Below, piece after piece: positions 11,801 through 23,206 of a stretch of 64,000 nt of DNA (its first letter is position 1; every line of letters starts with the position of its first letter). Below the pieces are notes generated by a model, which saw nothing but the letters and a program-made list of their open reading frames with translations, was not told the origin of the DNA and made no database searches. Source of the stretch: Chamaecrista fasciculata (lineage: Eukaryota; Streptophyta; Magnoliopsida; Fabales; Fabaceae); contig QANZ01055544.1 in the NCBI GenBank assembly GCA_003254925.1, positions 34,239-98,238 of the forward strand. Reading direction: 5' to 3'. Made by a program: the position numbers and the translations under genes.

Positions 11801-12617
11801 TTTGTTATTTTCTCGGCGAAACTTATTCTCTTCTCAAAGGAATTTTCAAAGTGTGTTTCCTTAAACTCCCTTAATCTCAAGATTTTCTCAAATCCATGAT
11901 TGTTCTTGCATTTTAAATTATTTTCAAAGTTTACCATTTTCCCATAGTTTCTTTTCTTGTTATGACACATGGTTTAGTTGCTGCAATAAGCTGGATTATT
12001 TTAGTTAAACGAATGATATTATAAATTACTTGTTGTTGATGATTGTTGATTTGGTTGGTGACCCCTTCTCCTTACGTGGTGGTGCCCTACACCACAACTG
12101 GGATGGGTTAGCCGCTCACTGAGTTTCGACTCACCCCACGTTTAACATTTTTCAGATACAGGTGCATGTCAAGTGTCAACTTCCGCTCCGAGTGGGAGTT
12201 ATTCAGAACCCACGTCATCGTTCGTGTGAGTATTTTATTCATTGAATAGGATGGAGTTAAAATTCTAGATTGTCAGCTCCACTAGTACTTAGGGAGGGGA
12301 TTTAGGGATTTACTCAATATTTTGTATGACTCGTTGATGTCATAGTTTAATTTGGAACAGTATCTTTATTTGATGATTTGTGACAGTATTTGCATTGATA
12401 GATGATATTTTAAATTGATAGATTGAAGGAAATGTGCAAGTGAATGATGAACTATATATGTCCAAGTATTGTTTAGTATAATTGTGTATAAAATGAATCA
12501 TTATATTGTTATTGTGTTTCTGATATGGAATGATTGTGGGTAGGCTTACGGCATGGGATAGACCCATGTTTGTGCCGGTCACGTGCTCCTATTTAGGGGG
12601 GGGGGGGGGTCGTGACA
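8815..12617 (+). repeat. LARD-1 3' LTR (full length, 3.8 kb)
   Basis: Begins TGTGAGATCC and ends CGTGACA, followed by the CATCC target duplication. Same landmarks as the 5' copy: TATA at 9171-9180, GC-rich island 9370-9657, repeat tracts 10853-11195, and a G run at 12596-12609. It has no gap, so it shows the true structure of the 5' LTR. Confidence 0.93.
10853..11195. repeat. GTTTGTG tract followed by 59-bp minisatellite
   Basis: TTGTGT/TTGTGA hexamers (10853-10945) are followed by about three 59-base units (10991-11195). The hexamer tract is the reverse complement of the CACAAA tracts in LARD-2, so the layout is conserved while the minisatellite units differ. Confidence 0.88.
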
Positions 12618-12963
12618 CATCCCAACCCTTAGTCACACTCATCTAAAATCCTAATACCTAAAAAAAAGGACCAACAAGATGCTTGGGTATCAATTTGGGA
12701 GTCCTAGTTTAATTTCCAAATTCATACGTTGAAGTTAAATTCATAAATGAATCTCAAAACCAAATTCAATGGCAAATTCTCATAAACTTGTCATATTCTT
12801 TCTTTCAAGTTAAACTTACATATGTTCATTGCCACAATAGAAACTCAAGTTTAATGTTTCAAAACTCTCCATAAATCCCATGAACTCAATTTAGTTCAAC
12901 AAAAGTATCAAAGTCATACTTAGGGACCAAAATGCAACTTTAAAGTGTTCAAAGTATGATAAC
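12618..12963 (-). repeat. Oldest LARD-family LTR, middle piece
   Basis: Continues the alignment that breaks at 1724; compare CCAACAAGATGCTTGGGTAT with LARD-2 near 15630-15660. It starts with one CATCC copy of LARD-1 and ends with the ATAAC target copy of LARD-2. No gene. Confidence 0.8.
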
Positions 12964-14528
12964 TGTCACGCCCCCTACCTATATGGGAGCGTGTGACCGG
13001 CACGAACATGGGTCTATCCCATGTCGTAAGCCTACCCACAGTTTACCCGTATAAAAGGAAACATAAAAACATCATAATGATTTACTGAACACACAATTAT
13101 ACTTAATTTTACTTAAACATACATGATTCATCACTCACTTGTACACGTTCATCAGTCTATCAATACAAACATTGTCTCAAAATATCAATTAAAAGAAATA
13201 CAATGCAACATTAATATAACTCATCAGTGGATCATACAAAATATCAACCCAACCCCTAAATCACCTTCCTAAGTACTAGTGGAGCTGACAATCTAGAATT
13301 TAAAACAATTCTTATTCAAAGAATAAAATACCCACACGAACGATGACGTGGGCTTCTGACTAGCTCTCTCGCACGGAGCAGAGGTAACACTTGTCCTGCA
13401 CCTGTATCTGAAAAATGTTAAACGTGGGGTGAGTCGAAACTCAGTGAGCGGCTAACTCATCCCAGTCGTGGTGTAGGGCACCACCACGTGGGGAGAGGGG
13501 TCACCAACCAAAACCAGCAGTTATAAGAATACACAATCCATAATAACATCCATTTAACTTCAACAGTTTAGTATAGATAGTAATTTGAATACATAATAAT
13601 ACAAGGCAAAACATACCACAATGTGACAAATTCCAAAAGAGAGGCAAAACAAGAAATAACATTAGCCTAGGAACATTACAATAAGGAATTCCCAAGGATA
13701 AAAATACTTACTAAAATAATCTCAAGGAGACAAGAGTTTATCAATTAGAAGAAAGAGTGGCAAGAACAGAGTTTTATGAAAATAAGATTTAAGTACAAAA
13801 CATTTGAGAGAGCTAGACATGGTAAAAATGACCTTTTAAACTACTTGAAATTGAAGCTAAGGGAATCCGTGGAAGGTAAAAGCACTTACATCAAGAGGAA
13901 ATGGTTCTTAAATATCTGTCCTTAAATATAATCATAAAAAGGTAAACCTTAACAAGAATGAAGCACAGAGTGATGAGAAATTGAGTCTTGTTGAAATAGA
14001 GTGATCATAGATTAAGCTTTATCAAAATAAAAATTCGAGAAGAAACGTATAGGGGATTTCTCTTTTCTCTTTCTAAAACAAAAACGGTTTTTGACAGATT
14101 CAAGTTTGATAGAAAACAAATATTTAAACCATTGAAACTTGAAAGTTCAAATAGGAATTAAAAACCGAATTAGGGTCATCATAATAATAAGAACAAAATC
14201 TTAAACAAAAAGACTTGTAGAGATGTTGGATCAAAATTATAGCAAGTATTATAACAAAGGGGTCTTCTTGAAGTGAAATACCATTTTCGTAAATAACCTT
14301 TGAATTAGAATCTTATCATATCCGAATGAGAAGGGGTTTGTGAAAGTAGAGATATTTAGGTGGTGACTATGTCAAAAGTTTCCTCCTGCAGTACGAGCAA
14401 CAGTAGAAACCGATAACATCATTCCAGCCAAATAACGTCATTAGCGTCAGCATTCAACGGTACACAATCATCAATTTATAATAAGCAAAATCTCAAATGT
14501 AACCAAAAACATCAACATCACATATCAG

Positions 14529-14786
14529 CTGGGCGTTACGTATCGCCGTCCCCAGAATTCATATTTCCATTTCTACTTCCCACCTGGGCGTTACGTATCG
14601 CCGTCCCCAGGGGGTTCATCATTTCCATTTCCTTTTTCCTCATCCACTAGGCGTTACGTATCGCCGTCCCTAGGGATTTCTCGTTTCCATATCTGTTTCT
14701 TTTCCCACTTGGGCGTTACGTATCGCCGTCCCCAAGGGGTTTCTCATTTACAAATCCAACTGGGCGTTACGTATCGCCGTCCCCAG
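14529..14786. repeat. Five-copy palindromic TACGTA array
   Basis: Five copies of the 27-base core centred on GGCGTTACGTATCGCC, starting near 14529, 14584, 14646, 14710 and 14760. Flanking CTGGG and CCCAG arms allow each copy to fold on itself. TACGTA is a known A-box core for plant bZIP factors; any binding here is inference. Confidence 0.9.
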
Positions 14787-14814
14787 TGGTTCCTCATATT
14801 GTCTCAAGGGAGCA

Positions 14815-14882
14815 GACACAAACACAAACACAAACACAAACACAAACACAAGCACAAGCACAAGCACAAACACAAACACAAT
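14815..14882. repeat. CACAAA/CACAAG hexamer tract
   Basis: About eleven tandem hexamers, CACAAA and CACAAG. The His-Lys and Cys-Val frames here are only translations of the repeat. Confidence 0.92.
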
Positions 14883-16375
14883 CAAATACAATCAACCAAA
14901 ACATACAACACTCATTGTCATCGTCATCAGCACTTGTGTAAACGAGTAAACATACAATCAAAGTCCAACTACTATCATCAAGGAAATACATTTGAAGAAT
15001 ATAAAACCAAGCGCAGTAATACTCCGAGTTTCTCAAGTTCAACCAATTATTAGCAAAAAATTATCCTTGTGAGCATATTCATTTACTAAACCAACCCTCA
15101 TGAGGACATTCACATATACAAGCAAATTCAAACAACCAATGACAACAATTCAATCTATTAGGTAACAAGTAGCCTTGTCTACTCAACAATCAATTTGGGA
15201 GAACACAAATATAACCACATCCAAAGTTCAACCGTTAACACTAACCTGTTCAGTAAAAGGGGTAGACCACCACGCAAGCATACTTTAAATTTAGACATTT
15301 CCAATGAACTTTAACAGCATAATCAATTTAAACATCAACTAATTTCATCAGATAAACAAACCCTCAAGCGGGGCAGGGATAAGAAAGCCACTCACCTGAT
15401 TCCAAAAAGATAGATAACTGCACATGTTAGCTTCCTGACCAACGATCGATGTAGGCGAATCTATTAACAAATTCACAAACGAGGACTCAATTACACAACT
15501 CAATAATCGACTTTCAAATGACCCGAAGACCCAATCTCTTCAAAAAGCTAAAGATAAACTTTCACAACCACTTTTTAACACTCATTCTAATTCTTAGCCA
15601 CACTCTCCTAGGATCCTAGAACCTAACCAAGAGACCAACAAGAGGCTTAGGTATCAATTTGGGAGCTTTAACAGTGTTTGAAACAATACAATCACAGTGC
15701 AGTTCAAAATCAAGTTTCAAAACCAAATTCTCATAGACTTGCCACTTTCCTTGCTTTCAGTAAAGCTTGCATACATAAACTACCACACTTTAAATTCAAT
15801 ATCATTGTTCCAAAACTTTCCATAATTCCAAAGTAATCTATTTAATTCATCAAAACTATCAAAATCATCCATAAGGACCAAAATGCAACTTTGAAGCTTT
15901 GTGCATGATAGTTAAATTTCAAAATACGCATTTTAAATTTAAATCGATACATTAGAACTCATTAATATAGTTTATTGAACTCATCTAATCCAAAAATTTC
16001 AAGAAAATTCAAGGATTTTTGTCAAAATCCCAATTAAAGTTTGCTTTAAAATTCATCGGGTCCAAATTTCATAGAGAATGAAACCAAGCATTGAACCAAT
16101 GATGTAGAATCAATTATTGTCATGGAAATAGTTTATTAGAACTATTAATTTCAAGAAACATGAAGGATTTGGCCAAAAACCCCAATTCAAGTGAGCCCTA
16201 AATTTCTATCGGGTCCACAATTAGTGAAATTGAGACCAAGTTGCTAACCATTGTCTTAGAATGTTAAGAACATCATAAACAACCAATAAATTGCAGCAGA
16301 CCAACAACCGAAACAGAAAGAATCGAGTTTCACAGTGGAGGAAACAAACGAGAGACAAAAAAAGAAAAAAACGCA

Positions 16376-16545
16376 CCACCAAGGAGGTTTGGAAGGAGAT
16401 GTCGACGGTCAAGCGTGTTGCTCGCCGGCGACGGGCTCCCAGCGGCGGTAGACGGCGGCGACAAGGTCTGTGGCGGTCGCAGGTGGTGATGGCAGCAAGG
16501 GTCGATCATGCATGGAGGAAGGAAGCAAGTTGGAATGAAAAATGA
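16376..16545 (-). other. GC-rich island of LARD-2 3' LTR
   Basis: A GC-rich block (CGCCGGCGACGGGCTCCC) in AT-rich LTR, at the place matching the LARD-1 island at 2290-2450. Frames exist on both strands (84 codons plus, 79 codons minus) but neither resembles a known domain. The same block is at 30046-30207 in the 5' LTR and a diverged one at 31239-31410 in the oldest LTR. Most likely a transcribed leader. Confidence 0.4.
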
Positions 16546-17125
16546 GAGGAAGGGAGTCGTGAGGTGCATTTTTATGATATAGGGGCTGATTTGCTAATTC
16601 ATAAGGTTGGGGGTGCTGAAAGGTAATTTCAAAAGTCAGGGGAGAGATCTTTCAACTTCTAGAAAAGGAATATTCTCAGGTATATTCTCTAAAATTCAGA
16701 ATTTCTTACATTTTAGTCCCTAAAACACGTATTTTTCAAAGTGGAATTTTTATACAAAAGTTATATCGTTTGATTCGTTTCAAGAAGTGGATTCCAAATA
16801 TGAAATTTATTTTTGAAAACTCTATCTCTAACATATCCCGTTTCTTACTCGAATGTGATCTATTGCAGTGCCAAAATAAAAAGTCAGATCAAGTTTTAAA
16901 CTCCGTTTGCTCCCAAATTTTTACCACTAGCCCAATAAAATATGGAGATCTCAAGTATGACAATTAACATCATAAACTACGATGTTTGCTAATTTCTAAA
17001 AATTCTAAACTAAAACTTCTAATATTAGCCCGAAACTAGCCTAAAATCGATTTTGAATTCTAGATACCACTAATTTCTATTTCTAAACCCCTAAAACTAA
17101 CGTCTAAAATTCTAGGATCTCACAA

Positions 17126-17137
17126 TCTTCCCCCCTT
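17126..17137 (-). promoter_or_regulatory. LARD-2 polypurine tract
   Basis: Plus-strand TCTTCCCCCCTT reads AAGGGGGGAAGA on the element strand, one base from the 3' LTR. Confidence 0.92.
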
Positions 17138-17174
17138 AAAAAATTCGGTCCCCGAATTTTTGAAAACTCAAATC

Positions 17175-17262
17175 TCAATTGTCAAACAAATGTGGATACT
17201 TTGCTTGCATCTCCTCCTCTGCTTCCACGTGGCTTCCTCGTGTGAAGGGTTCCAAAATCAAT
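17175..17262 (-). pseudogene. Relic of chromovirus polyprotein C-terminus in LARD-2
   Basis: Read on the minus strand, a short frame gives TRGSHVEAEEEMQAKYPHLF, then Asp-Asn and a stop at 17175-17177, about 37 bases before the polypurine tract. The EEEM--KYPHLF ending is characteristic of the last residues of plant chromovirus polyproteins, and the preceding SHVEA stands where ATWE is expected. It is a better preserved copy of the tail seen at 8641-8778 in LARD-1, so both LARDs inherited it from a common ancestor. Too short and decayed to act as a protein. Confidence 0.6.
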
Positions 17263-17339
17263 ACCGGTACTCTCATTTAGTATCACTATCATTTTACAAG
17301 ATTATAAACGAAGATAAAGATGACATGGAATTAAAATAA

Positions 17340-17769
17340 GGGTAAATTACACTTTGGTACCCTGTGGTTTGACCCTATTTCACTTTGGTACCCTGTGGTT
17401 TGAAACTTGACACTTTGGTAACCTGTGGTATTCTCCATCAACACTTTGGTACCCTTTGGAGCTATTTTGTAATTTTAACCATAATAAATTTTACAAAAAT
17501 TTCATATTGACCCCAAAAAAATTTTAAATTTTTCATTTTAGTCCCTATATAATATGTATCCAGGGACCTATTTGTAATTTTTTGAAAATTTTTTGGGGTC
17601 AATATGTAATTTTTGCAAAATTTGTTATGGTTAAAATTACAAAATAGCTCCAAAGGGTACCAAAGTGTTAATGGAGAATACCACAGGGTACCAAAGTGTC
17701 AATATTCAAACCACAAGGTACCAAAGTGAAATAGGGTCAAACCACAGGGTACCAAAGTGTAATTTACCC
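17340..17769. mobile_element. Mutator-like MITE (430 bp foldback)
   Basis: Begins GGGTAAATTACACTTTGGTA and ends with its reverse complement. The arms repeat a CACTTTGGTACC motif several times. A perfect 9-bp target duplication TTAAAATAA flanks it (17331-17339, 17770-17778), the length typical of Mutator-like elements. It is inserted in the LARD-2 interior and is absent from LARD-1. No coding capacity; the AT-rich loop holds another inverted repeat. Confidence 0.9.
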
Positions 17770-20700
17770 TTAAAATAAAGGTGATTCCTAGAAGGAAAAT
17801 GAGATTACAAAGAAAATGGTGTGGCTATAATAGAAGGTATCTCCTTTGGGAATGCATAGGGAAAAGAATTGTATTCATTTGTTTAACATCTCAGAAAGGG
17901 CTAAACATAGCATGTAGTAAACTGCTTTTCAAATTATTTGAAACATACACGCATTCCCTATTCCCAAAACAAGATGACACTCATAATCCACCGAACTTTT
18001 CAAATGCCAAGGACCTCGTCCACCCATTAAGTCAGTCAATGCTCAATAAAGGGAGGAAAGAAAAACAGAAATAGAAACTCATAATTGGGCATGGATTTTA
18101 ATAACCGAAACAGGAATATAACTCACTCCACAAATCCCTTAAAACTGGGAGGCTATCAAGCTTAGCATTTAAGTCAATGTATTGCCAAAAGATGTCCCAC
18201 TAGGAAGATAATTCGTACAGCTTTACAAACAAACAAATATTTCATACATCCTTCCCAACTGAGAAAGTGACTCATAGCATGATTACCATAGCAAAAACAA
18301 AATTAAGACAAATGGCCTCACGGATAAAGAATAAAAGCAAAACAAAATGATATACAATAACATAAGACTCTGCACGTTAGAAGCAGACAAAATTTCAAAA
18401 TGCTTATGAACTTAAAACCTTTAGTGAAGAGTCAAGACTTGGGGAGATCCAAAGGAGAATTTTAATGGTTTTCAAAAAATAAATGCGAACCACAACCATT
18501 AAAACCATATAAAAAGGGAATCAAGAACATTAGCTAAAGGAAGGATCACAATAGTCCCCAAAATGACAAGTTAAAACAAGACCTTTTGAAAAATATTGAA
18601 ACTAACTTAAAAGTGGTTCCAAATATGCATCAAACTCAATATTTACAGTAACCAAAACTACATCACAAGTAATGAAAACCAGTTTCAAAGTGACACCAAA
18701 TAGACTCAACATCATGACAGGAAATTTTATCAGTAAAGTCACTTGAAAAACACACTTAAAACATAACGAAACTATATTGGAATTCTTAGGTGGTAAATGC
18801 ACATGAAAGTGCAAAATAAAAATTTGAAAAGATGCAAAAATGTGGTCAAATCATTTTTTTTTTTTACATAAAAAGGTTGTGTAAATGCATGAAAAATGGT
18901 TTTAAAACATCCATAGAGTGTTATGGCGACAAAAAGAGCCAAACAAGCCATTAGGGGTAATAAAACAACATATAAGAGCATGTATATGTACTAGGAAATA
19001 TGTTCAATAGTCGGACATGACAGAATGGACATTTTGGACAGTGAAAGTACACATAAAAGCATGAACATGCAATTGAAAACAGGTCCAAAACGTGGTTGGG
19101 ACATTTAGATAGCAAGGTGACGTTGGAAAGTATGGAAAATAACTAAAAAGAAACCTGGAGTATTATCAAAACAACGAGTGTACTAATCTAGCAGTTATAG
19201 ACAATGAAATAACATGTAAGTGCATAATGTTTCCATAATATGAGACAATAAAATGCATGAGAAGAGACTTGAGAATGGGTTCAAAACCTAACCGGCCATA
19301 GTTGGGAAATCTAAACAGCATATTAACATTGTAAGACATGAGGAAAATTTGATAATAGGTCTAAAACGAAGCTAAATCAATTTGAGGCATTTGGATAGTA
19401 GATCAATAGTTAAATGCAAGCAAAAGGGCTTTAAAAACATGCCTAAAACGTTAGTGAAATAAAATACGCACTTGAGATAGCAAGGATCAAATACAAAACG
19501 CTTAAAGTTCACTTACGTCCCTATGTACCCATGTTTTTCTTCACTACTAGAATGTGTAACTAGATAAGGAAAGATAAGGTGCGAAACTAGATAGTATCAC
19601 ATTAAAGAAGATTGTTCGATAGAGACTTTATGTTAATTAAAATTGACTCATGGCCTTGAACAAATAATCATAAAAAAAACATTGGATGAATGAAATCAAA
19701 CGCAACATTCATTAGACAATAAATAATAATATCAAATCCAGAATCAATCAAACTAGCAATTTTTTGGAAACAATGGCAACCATCTCACTCCTTATATCAG
19801 TACTCTTAACCAATCTAAGTGTTTATTGAGAATTTCAAGCAAACATCTAAATAAACATGTGACAACAAAGATTTCCACCCTTTATGATTTAGAAACGATC
19901 AGCCTTATTAAGAAATGATGGGAAAGAAAGGATGAACTTACATTCTTGCAACTTCACAACTATAGAAAATCAGAGAGGATGTACATAAAATGATTATTGT
20001 AACATTTCACAAGTTCATCAAAAGATACAATTGACTGCCAATCGTACAAAGGAAAAAAAATGACTAAGCAAACACCCGACACAATGGCATAACGCATAAC
20101 TCTGAGAAGTTTCAAACTGAACATAGAGTAAACAGGGAAGGTAATTAATTATAAAAACACTAGCAACAAAAGACTTTGTGATTTACTATGACATTTCTTT
20201 AAGTCTTGGAATTCATACCTCAAAAAGGAAAACATTTTAATCCACACATATCATCAAATCAGCCCATAGACCAAACAGTATTCTCAAAATGATAGATGCA
20301 CATAATTTCATTTTCAAGCTCCAAAAAAAACAGAGAAGACAATTTGAATTATAGAAATTAAAGAGGGATAAGAGGGAGGTATAGATTTTGGAATTGCAAA
20401 ACAAAAATTTCCCACAATAGGATATCTCTCTGAAAGTGTTTAATCATCCCTTCAGCTCTTCATTCCAAGAACTCGACAGTCTATTTACCTTTGTCCATAC
20501 TCATATGAACATCTGATTACCCAAAGGATGCATTATTATGGGAAAGCATTCGCAAGCAAGGTCATAATGTCTAATTGAAAAATCATTATTAATCCACATC
20601 AAGCACAAACAACACTCCCAAAAATTGCAATCCAATCCATATCCTACTATAGGAACTTCATCACAGAAATCCGTGTCCACAAGAAAAACTCAAATTTTTG

Positions 20701-21100
20701 TAAGCATTCTCAAACATCTAATTAGTTTCCACTATCGAAATACCAAGGCAAGTCCCCAACACTAGTGACTCAATAGCCAGAATACAATTCATCCTAACTA
20801 TTACTAAGACCAGCAAATATGGTTACTATGCCTAAAAGAGTAAAAGTCTTAACAATTACCCAAGAACACATTATAAGATAGGCTTCACATGACATATAAG
20901 TCCATAACAAGGTGGGACACTCCTGACAACAATACTGACCCTGAAGACCTAGGACGTTGAAGAATCAATATAGAATGACACAAGACATCCTGAGTGTCCT
21001 CATGATGTCAGCTTAGATCACCGTTATGCCAGGGATTCATAAGGATGACCAAGATGACACCTGAGGCCACTAGTAGCTCCACTAGACTTAGCGAAAACCT

Positions 21101-21113
21101 GGCTCTGATACCA
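21101..21113 (-). promoter_or_regulatory. LARD-2 primer binding site (initiator Met-tRNA)
   Basis: Plus-strand GGCTCTGATACCA reads TGGTATCAGAGCC on the element strand, a perfect initiator-Met tRNA match four bases from the 5' LTR. Confidence 0.93.
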
Positions 21114-22276
21114 ACTTTGTCACGCCCCCTACCTATATGGGAGAGCGTGACCGGCACGAACATGGGTCTATCCCATGTCGTAAGCCTACCCACAGTTTAC
21201 CCGTATAAAAGGAAACATAAAAACATCATAATGATTTACTGAACACACAATTATACTTAATTTTACTTAAACATACATGATTCATCACTCACTTGTACAC
21301 ATTCATCAGTCTATCAATACAAACATTGTCTCAAAATATCAATTAAAAGAAATACAATGCAACATTAATATAACTCATTAGTGGATCATACAAAATATCA
21401 ACCCAACCCCTAAATCACCTTCCTAAGTACTAGTGGAGCTGACAATCTAGAATTTAAAACAATTCTTATTCAAAGAATAAAATACCCACACGAACGATGA
21501 CGTGGGCTTCTGACTAGCTCTCTCTCACGGAGCAGAGGTAACACTTGTCCTGCACCTGTATCTGAAAAATGTTAAACGTGGGGTGAGTCGAAACTCAGTG
21601 AGCGGCTAACTCATCCCAGTCGTGGTGTAGGGCACCACCACGTGGGGAGAGGGGTCACCAACAAAAACCAGCAGTTATAAGAATACACAATCCATAATAA
21701 CATCCATTTAACTTCAACAGTTTAGTATAGATAGTAATTTGAATACATAATAATACAAGGCAAAACATACCACAATGTGACAAATTCCAAAAGAGAGGCA
21801 AAACAAGAAATAACATTAGCCTAGGAACATTACAATAAGGAATTCCCAAGGATAAAAATACTTACTAAAATAATCTCAAGGAGACAAGAGTTTATCAATT
21901 AGAAGAAAGAGTGGCAAGAACAGAGTTTTATGAATATAAGATTTAAGTACAAAACATTTGAGAGAGCTAGACATGGTAAAAATGACCTTTTAAACTACTT
22001 GAAATTGAAGCTAAGGGAATCCGTGGAAGGTAAAAGCACTTACATCAAGAGGAAATGGTTCTTAAATATCTGTCCTTAAATATAATCATAAAAAGGTAAA
22101 CCTTAACAAGAATGAAGCACAGAGTGATGAGAAATTGAGTCTTGTTGAAATAGAGTGTTCATAGATTAAGCTTTATCAAAATAAAAATTCGAGAAGAAAC
22201 GTATAGGGGATTTCTCTTTTCTCTTTCTAAAACAAAAACGGTTTTTGACAGATTCAAGTTTGATAGAAAAAAAATA

Positions 22277-22676
22277 GGCTTAAGTGCACTTTTGGTCCCC
22301 TAGCTTTCGCAAAAGTTTCAATTTGGTCCCGTAACTTTTTTTGCTGCAATTTTGGTCCCCAAACTTTCGCAAAAGTCTCAGTTTGGTCCCCTAACTTTTT
22401 TTGTTACAATTTTGGTCCCCTAACTTTTGAAAACGTCTCACCGTTGGTCCCCTAACTTTCGGAAAAGTCTCAATTTTGGTCCCCAAACTTGGGACCAAAA
22501 GGGGACCAATGGTGAGACGTTTTCAAAAGTTAGGGGACCAAAATTGCAACAAAAAAGTTAGGGGACCAATGGTGAGACGTTTTCAAAAGTTAGGGGACCA
22601 AAATTGCAACAAAAAAAGTTAGGGGACCAAATTGAGACCTTTGAGAAAGTTAAGGGACCAAAAGTGCACTTAAGCC
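22277..22676. mobile_element. Foldback MITE (400 bp), Mutator-like by target duplication
   Basis: Starts GGCTTAAGTGCACTTTTGGT and ends with its reverse complement; almost the whole element is two arms made of repeats of TTTGGTCCCCTAACTTT. Flanks AAAAAAATA (22268-22276) and AAACAAATA (22677-22685) are a 9-bp duplication with one mismatch. The empty site is visible in the sister LTR near 14112-14130, so it inserted after LARD-2 did. Confidence 0.9.
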
Positions 22677-23205
22677 AAACAAATATTTAAACCATTGAAA
22701 CTTGAAAGTTCAAATAGGAATTAAAAACCGAATTAGGGTCATCATAATAATAAGAACAAAATCTTAAACAAAAAGACTTGTAGAGATGTTGGATCAAAAT
22801 TATAGCAAGTATTATAACAAAGGGGTCTTCTTGAAGTGAAATACCATTTTCTTAAATAACCTTTGAATTAGAATCTTATCATATCCGAATGAGAAGGGGT
22901 TTGTGAAAGTAGAGATATTTAGGTGGTGACTATGTCAAAAGTTTCCTCCTGCAGTACGAGCAACAGCAGAAACCGATAACATCATTCCAGCCAAATAACG
23001 TCATTAGCGTCAGCATTCAACGGTACACAATCATCAATTTATAATAAGCAAAATCTCAAATGTAACCAAAAACATCAACATCACATATCAGTTGGGCGTT
23101 ACGTATCGCCGTCCTCAGAATTCATATTTCCATTTCTACTTCCCACCTGGGCGTTACGTATCGCCGTCCCCAGGGGGTTCATCATTTCCATTTCCTTTTT
23201 CCTCA

Positions 23206-23206
23206 N
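23206..23206. other. Single-N join that truncates the chromovirus
   Basis: Left of the N the LARD-2 LTR reads on for 82 bases past the chromovirus target AATTC (23119-23123) as if empty; right of the N the sequence is already inside the chromovirus pol. The chromovirus 3' LTR and polypurine tract are missing. The 82 bases reappear at 28025-28106, so the join is artificial. Confidence 0.85.

Larger units (their letters stand above)
1725..12617 (+). mobile_element. LARD-1: complete non-autonomous LTR retrotransposon with giant LTRs
   Basis: Two long direct repeats (1725-5235 and 8815-12617), both starting TGTGAGATCC and ending CGTGACA, flank 3.58 kb of non-coding sequence. A Met-tRNA primer site follows the left LTR and a polypurine tract precedes the right LTR. 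The flanks carry a perfect 5-bp target duplication, CATCC at 1720-1724 and 12618-12622. No gag or pol is present apart from a short C-terminal relic at 8641-8778. By structure this is a LARD (large retrotransposon derivative) that must have been mobilised by proteins of an autonomous relative. The two LTRs differ only at scattered positions where I compared them, so it is fairly young. Confidence 0.93.
12964..17124 (-). repeat. LARD-2 3' LTR (uninterrupted, 4.16 kb)
   Basis: On the plus strand it runs from TGTCACGCCCC to GGATCTCACA, i.e. TGTGAGATCC...GTGACA on its own strand. It includes the palindrome array (14529-14786), the hexamer tract (14815-14882) and the GC-rich island (16376-16545). 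A TATAAAA-like box on the minus strand lies near 16748-16755. Confidence 0.92.
17139..21100 (-). other. LARD-2 non-coding interior
   Basis: Reverse-complement counterpart of 5253-8801, interrupted by the MITE at 17340-17769. AT-rich, no frame resembling retrotransposon proteins except the short tail at 17175-17262. Confidence 0.8.

Noticed and set aside
14529-14786. CRISPR-like array of palindromic repeats with spacers
   Set aside because: Spacers are related to each other, the array lies at the same place in every LTR copy, and the context is a plant retrotransposon.
16291-16569. Frames of 79-84 codons on both strands, repeated at 29881-30231
   Set aside because: They lie in the GC-rich island of LARD-2 LTRs, overlap each other, and change frame between the two LTR copies.
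23124-23205. 82-bp direct repeat flanking the chromovirus as an unusual target duplication
   Set aside because: Chromoviruses make 5-bp duplications; the true target is AATTC and the 82 bases abut a single-N join.
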